From positions 248,001 through 312,000 of the forward strand of contig JACKDE010000004.1 in assembly GCA_020633675.1 (NCBI GenBank): DNA of 64,000 nucleotides, given 5' to 3'. This document shows, piece after piece, positions 59,945 through 64,000 of this stretch. A program made the translations under genes and the position numbers. Under the pieces are notes generated by a model. That model saw nothing but the letters and a program-made list of their open reading frames with translations. It did no database searches and was not told the origin of the DNA. The DNA is from Deferribacteres bacterium. Lineage in GTDB: Bacteria > Zhuqueibacterota > Zhuqueibacteria > Zhuqueibacterales > Geothermadaptataceae. Within the stretch, counting starts at the first letter, position 1. The number at the start of each line of letters is the position of its first letter.

Positions 59945-62900
59945 TTAAGCATGTTCACTCGAATCCGCGCTTTCCAAAACTGGATTGGGGTTGCGAATTT
60001 TAGCCAGAAAGGTGTTGCGTGTTCTCAAATTCAAACTGGACAGCATGGTGTAGTTCCGATTCTGCTGTTTCATCTTGACGACTTTGCTTTCCGGATCATT
60101 GATATTGCCAAAGGTGATGGCGTCGGCCGGACAGGTTTGCTGGCAGGCGGTTTTCAACTCGCCATCACGCACCTGACGATCTTCGCTCTTGGCAATAGCC
60201 TTGGCCTGGTTGATTCGCTGCACGCAGAACGTACATTTTTCCATCACGCCACGGGAGCGCACAGTCACATCCGGATTCATCGCCATTTTCACAATTTCCG
60301 GTGTGTCCTTGGTGAAATTGAACCAGTTGAACCGGCGCACTTTATAAGGACAATTGTTCGAGCAATAGCGTGTGCCGATGCAGCGATTGTAGGTCATCAC
60401 ATTCAGGCCTTCATCATCATGCACGGTTGCGGCTACCGGACAGACCTGCTCGCATGGCGCCATTTCGCACTGCTGACAAGCGACCGGCTGGTACACCATA
60501 CCCGGATTGTCGAGGTCCTCGCCGGTGAAATAGCGGTCGAGGCGGATCCAGTGCATTTCGCGGCCATTTGAAACCTGCTCTTTGCCAACAATCGGGATGT
60601 TGTTTTCACTCTGGCAGGCGGTCATACAGGCATTGCACCCCGTACAGACGTTCAAATCGATGGTCATACCCCATTGATAACCTTCATCGTACTGATGGTC
60701 TTTCCACATGGAAACCAAAGGTGGTGTTTCTTCCATTTCCGGGGCAAAACCAGGTTCTTCACGATAATGATCGAGCGTGCCTTCGCGCACAAGCGGCCGA
60801 CCATCCACCGTGCTGTGATCCTGTACACAAGCGATCTCAACATTTTTGCCGATTTTGTTCGCAGTGAATCCACCCTGATAATCCGGTGCGCCGGAAGTAC
60901 GGATTGCATATGCATTGGCTCCGACATCCGTACCGACACGGCCGGCATTTTTCCGTCCATAGCCGAGCGCAACAGTCAGGGTATAATCAGCCTGCCCAGG
61001 CAGAATCCAGACCGGTATGGCAAGGACGCTGTCATTTTTCTCCAGCGAAATCACGTCGCCATTTTTCAGGCCCGCTTCTTTCGCCAGCTTCATGCTGATC
61101 AAAGCAACATTATCCCAGGTAATCTTGGTCACCGGATCAGGCAACTCCTGCAGCCAGCCGTTATTGGCATAGCGCCCATCGAACAGCGAAGTCGATGGCA
61201 CAAATGCCACCTCAAGGCTTTCCGCGTTGGCTTTTGCTTTTGAAATTGGCTGCGCCGAAATTTGTTGTGCGAGTCGCGAACGGCTGATCGAAGCGCTCAC
61301 AGTAGACAAAGCGCTGTTTTCCAACACGCCGTCATGCAAAACTTTTCGCCAGTTTTTCTCACCGGCCGCAATTCTGGCAGGACCTTGCCAGGATTGCCGC
61401 ACAATTTCATAATCGGAAAGCTCGGAGCCGGAATTGATCAGCGTTACCAGTTCTATATCGCTCTTGCACGCTGCGAAAAGCGGCGCAATCAACGGCTGGA
61501 TGACGCTCATGGTGCCGTCCAGCGCGCGGGTATCGCCCCAGCTTTCCAGGAAATGGGTCTTGGGAAGATGCCAGTTGCTGAGCGCAGAAGTTTCATTTGC
61601 GGTGCTCGAACAGTGAATGCGGGTGGCGACCTTGCCGAATGCTGAGCTGAAGTTCAAATCGGCTGGGGCATCAAACACCGGATTGCCATCGAGGACAATG
61701 ACTGTGCTGATGGCACCGGCTTCCATCTGGCTGGTCAAATCAACCAGCGTCTGACGATCAGAAACAGCTTTGTCGGTGAGCGGGTAATATGTCACCGTCT
61801 CGCCGGTGTTTCCGAGCGCGCTGTTGATGGCAGCAACCAAAGCATGAACTGTGGCGGATTGGTGACGGCCAGCGACAACCAGACTTTTGCCACGATTTGC
61901 CAGCAAGTCATCGGTCACGGCATCGAGCCATTTTTGGTCAAAATCGTCGGAAGCGAAATCTTGCAGATTGCCAGCCGCGCTGATCGACGCACCTTTCCTG
62001 TTCAGCACAACAGCCAGGGCAGCCGCAAACGCACCGATCTGTCCGCCTTGCAGCGGCAGGCGATGATCCGCCATCGCGCCGGTGATGGTGAACGTGCTTT
62101 CGACTGCATAGAGCCGGTTCATCGTGTCTTTTTCGGATTCGATGCGCCGTCCGTTGGCAAAGCCGCGGGCGTTGCGGATGCTGTCGCTTTCTTTCAAGAG
62201 AAAATCACTGTCGAGCGATAGCACAACGTTTGCTTTTTCGTAATGAAAAACCGGTTGCAGCGCCTGACCGGTTGCGTTTTCAATGCCCTTCAGAATATTT
62301 TCATCGCTTACCGCCTCGTACACCACCCACTTTGCTTGCGGGAAGGTGTTTTCAAATTCTTTTTTCAGACGTGCAAGGGTAGGTGATGAAAACTGCTGCG
62401 ACAAGACCGCCATTCCCTGTCCCTGATTGGCGAGCAACTCAGGATACTGTTCGCGCCACCAGGCAACGAAATCGCTCCAGTTTTTCTGAACGCCATCTTG
62501 CGAGAGCCATTTGGCACGGTCCGGATCGTACAAGTTTAAGATTTCAGCCTGCTGATGACTGCCGAGCGCGCCGCCGGATTGTGGATGCAGCTCGTTGCCT
62601 TCCATTTTGGTCGGACGACCCTCATGGCTCTCAACCAGCAAGCCGATACTGCCGGTTCCGCCTGGCATCGAGGTTGCGTAGAATTTCGGAACGCCGGGGA
62701 CAACATCTTCGGGGGCTTTTACATAAGGAACAATTTTCTGTACCGGCTTGCGGCAGCTTGTCAAGCCTGCAAAGGCCATTGAAGCGCCCATAATGGTGAG
62801 AAAATTCCGACGGGTAATCGGATTGTTGAACTCGGTGATGCCCTCCGGAAACTCCCGATGCAGAAAATCCTTAAATTCCGGCGTCTCAGCCAGTTCATCG

Positions 62901-62956
62901 AGGCTACGCCAGTAGGCCTTGCCTTTCAAATTGTTTGCTTTATTTAGAAGTGACAT
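59945..62956 (-). CDS. actB: Alternative complex III iron-sulfur/molybdopterin-like subunit ActB
   Basis: The 1003-residue protein fuses an inactive molybdopterin-oxidoreductase-like part (about residues 75-720) to a four-cluster ferredoxin part (about 760-960). The cluster ligands are visible as CTGCNACMTACQ, CQQCEMAPCEQVCP, CIGTRYCSNNCP and CTFCVQRINQAK with CQQTCP. A twin-arginine-like signal, RRNFLTIMGASMAFAGLTSC, lies near residue 50. The known ActB proteins lack molybdenum and carry three 4Fe-4S and one 3Fe-4S cluster; the motif spacing here fits. It moves electrons from ActC to ActA. ATG 62956 overlaps the end of actA by 13 nt, indicating coupled translation. Confidence 0.94.
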   Translation of the reverse strand: MSLLNKANNLKGKAYWRSLDELAETPEFKDFLHREFPEGITEFNNPITRRNFLTIMGASMAFAGLTSCRKPVQKIVPYVKAPEDVVPGVPKFYATSMPGGTGSIGLLVESHEGRPTKMEGNELHPQSGGALGSHQQAEILNLYDPDRAKWLSQDGVQKNWSDFVAWWREQYPELLANQGQGMAVLSQQFSSPTLARLKKEFENTFPQAKWVVYEAVSDENILKGIENATGQALQPVFHYEKANVVLSLDSDFLLKESDSIRNARGFANGRRIESEKDTMNRLYAVESTFTITGAMADHRLPLQGGQIGAFAAALAVVLNRKGASISAAGNLQDFASDDFDQKWLDAVTDDLLANRGKSLVVAGRHQSATVHALVAAINSALGNTGETVTYYPLTDKAVSDRQTLVDLTSQMEAGAISTVIVLDGNPVFDAPADLNFSSAFGKVATRIHCSSTANETSALSNWHLPKTHFLESWGDTRALDGTMSVIQPLIAPLFAACKSDIELVTLINSGSELSDYEIVRQSWQGPARIAAGEKNWRKVLHDGVLENSALSTVSASISRSRLAQQISAQPISKAKANAESLEVAFVPSTSLFDGRYANNGWLQELPDPVTKITWDNVALISMKLAKEAGLKNGDVISLEKNDSVLAIPVWILPGQADYTLTVALGYGRKNAGRVGTDVGANAYAIRTSGAPDYQGGFTANKIGKNVEIACVQDHSTVDGRPLVREGTLDHYREEPGFAPEMEETPPLVSMWKDHQYDEGYQWGMTIDLNVCTGCNACMTACQSENNIPIVGKEQVSNGREMHWIRLDRYFTGEDLDNPGMVYQPVACQQCEMAPCEQVCPVAATVHDDEGLNVMTYNRCIGTRYCSNNCPYKVRRFNWFNFTKDTPEIVKMAMNPDVTVRSRGVMEKCTFCVQRINQAKAIAKSEDRQVRDGELKTACQQTCPADAITFGNINDPESKVVKMKQQNRNYTMLSSLNLRTRNTFLAKIRNPNPVLESADSSEHA

Positions 62957-63591
62957 GCTGAGCAATTCTCCGGTGGATTGATATTTTTTTCCTTTTTAAT
63001 ACGCGCAGCAAACTCAAGCTGGTTGTCGGGCGCTTGCCATCCCATAACCGTAATCTGATCGCTCGGCCGCAGGTGCATATCGGGATTGCGATGGCACTCC
63101 AGGCACCAGCTCATGCTGAGTGGCTGGCTCTGCATAACGACTTCCATCTCCGCAACGTTGCCGTGGCAGCTTTCGCAGCCGACTCCAGCCCGCAAATGCG
63201 GCGAATGCGGAAAATAGGCATATTCTGGCAGCATGTGCACCCGCACCCATTCGATGGGCTTGTCTGTTGCCCAGCTTTCACGTACTGGCAACAACTTCTC
63301 ACTCTCCGGCAAGACCAGTGTGTGGCAATTCATGCAAGTCTGCGTTGGCGGAACATTGGCTTCCTGCGAGGTCTCAACATAATTATGACAGTAGCGGCAA
63401 TCCATCCCCAGATCACCAGCGTGGACCTTGTGGCTGTACGCAACGGGCTGGATAGGCCGGTAGCCAACGTCGGTATATTTAGGGGAGCCATAATACCAAA
63501 AAAACCCTGTCACGCCGCTCAAAAGGAAAACCCCTCCGACGGCCAGAATCAGGGGCAAGGTATTTGTCCATTTAGGAAAAATTTGAGCCAA
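62944..63591 (-). CDS. actA: Alternative complex III pentaheme cytochrome subunit ActA
   Basis: The 215-residue protein begins with a membrane anchor (TLPLILAVGGVFLLSGVTGF) and carries five CXXCH hemes: CRYCH, CMNCH, CESCH, CLECH and CSACH, the last right at the C-terminus. That heme number is the signature of ActA. I place the start at TTG 63591 (protein start MAQIFPKWTN), which has AAGGA at 9-nt spacing and resembles known ActA N-termini; no ATG exists in frame and the frame stays open to 63642. It is the first gene of the act-cox operon. Confidence 0.93.
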   Translation of the reverse strand: MAQIFPKWTNTLPLILAVGGVFLLSGVTGFFWYYGSPKYTDVGYRPIQPVAYSHKVHAGDLGMDCRYCHNYVETSQEANVPPTQTCMNCHTLVLPESEKLLPVRESWATDKPIEWVRVHMLPEYAYFPHSPHLRAGVGCESCHGNVAEMEVVMQSQPLSMSWCLECHRNPDMHLRPSDQITVMGWQAPDNQLEFAARIKKEKNINPPENCSACHF

Positions 63592-64000
63592 TTCGAAGCT
63601 TCCTTTTTGTTTTGTGAGTGAAAGCGCAAGCCTGCCCTGCAATAAAATGCATCTTAAACAAAAATTTTGGAAAGATAGAATTGAAAATGACCGAGGTGAG
63701 CCATTCAGATAACTTCAGCCACGAAAATGAGAAAATAGGCAGGTTCCAGGCGCTTCACGGCTGTGCATATACGCTCAATAAAGTCCGGCCAATATAACGT
63801 CCATGCATTGAAACCGCAAGCGAAATTTGACAAGCACCTGCGAAAAAAAATCAATGCAGAATTCAACTTTTTTAATGCAGCATTTGAATCGTTGCTTAGG
63901 ATGCAAAATTTTCTCCTAAAAAAGCAGACCTCAGTAAAAAACATTTTTGTAAAAAAACCAAATAAAAATATCCGACTTTCATATTTTTTTCTTTTTCACC
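63592..64000. other. Region upstream of the act-cox operon
   Basis: The 409-nt AT-rich stretch must hold the operon promoter if transcription starts in this window, but I could not pick a convincing -35/-10 pair. A short minus-strand open frame at 63705-63944 lacks a ribosome site and protein-like composition. No RNA gene was seen. Confidence 0.4.

Noticed and set aside
63705..63944. 79-residue minus-strand frame upstream of actA
   Set aside because: Phe/Arg-rich AT-driven composition and no ribosome site.
1..64000. tRNA, rRNA, CRISPR array, integrase or transposase
   Set aside because: Intergenic stretches were read for T-loop-like sequence, regularly spaced repeats and transposase motifs; none was found.

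Overview
The window reads as chromosomal DNA of an uncultured, aerobic or microaerobic Gram-negative bacterium of the wider Fibrobacterota-Chlorobiota-Bacteroidota assemblage. The closest style I recognise is Calditrichota/KSB1-like, but this is inference from gene content, not a placement. Supporting traits are an alternative complex III plus caa3 oxidase, large TonB-dependent receptors with N-terminal carboxypeptidase-regulatory-like domains, a PorV-like barrel, a C-terminal sorting-like domain, a GWxTD protein and many lipoproteins. No tRNA, rRNA, CRISPR array, integrase or transposase was seen.

Left part (1-24956): a PhoU/Na-Pi symporter pair. Next comes a minus-strand run with a cyclic-nucleotide-binding protein followed 35 nt later by an ADP-forming acyl-CoA synthetase fused to a GNAT domain, then CBS and cytidylate-kinase-like proteins. 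After these are a receiver-like protein whose phospho-acceptor Asp is Asn, a glutamate-cysteine-ligase-type enzyme fused to CBS domains, a double UspA protein, a TonB, a GYF-MinD ATPase with a C-terminal Cys4 cluster, a UDP-sugar pyrophosphorylase, PolX, a LiaF-like pair, a YHYH/MORN/SCO operon, a GT-C type glycosyltransferase, an RRM protein and a P1 peptidase.

Middle (25004-48846): a two-gene cassette of unknown function (a 600-residue coiled-coil protein with toxin-like layout plus a membrane-anchored partner) and a large cytochrome with eight CXXCH motifs and a TPR tail. Then follows an 18-kb minus-strand cell-surface region: two TonB-dependent receptors, a 1149-residue secreted protein, a PorV-like barrel, a PIG-L-like protein that has lost its metal motif, a GWxTD protein, and four paralogous lipoproteins surrounding one receptor. 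I regard the receptor-lipoprotein cluster and the coiled-coil cassette as the best candidates for undescribed systems.

A 1.57-kb gene-free island (48847-50413) holds hairpins and a nested inverted repeat. To its right lie an Rrf2-type Fe-S regulator and, read leftward from 63591, the respiratory operon actA-actB-actC-actD-actE-actF-(small membrane protein)-sco-coxB-coxA-coxC-coxD. It encodes electron flow from quinol through alternative complex III to an A2-type (YSHP) caa3 oxidase, with a SCO copper chaperone, and ends at a hairpin terminator.

Many start codons were chosen from Shine-Dalgarno spacing and signal peptides, so several differ from the longest open frame. Family assignments are from recognition of motifs; no database search was run.
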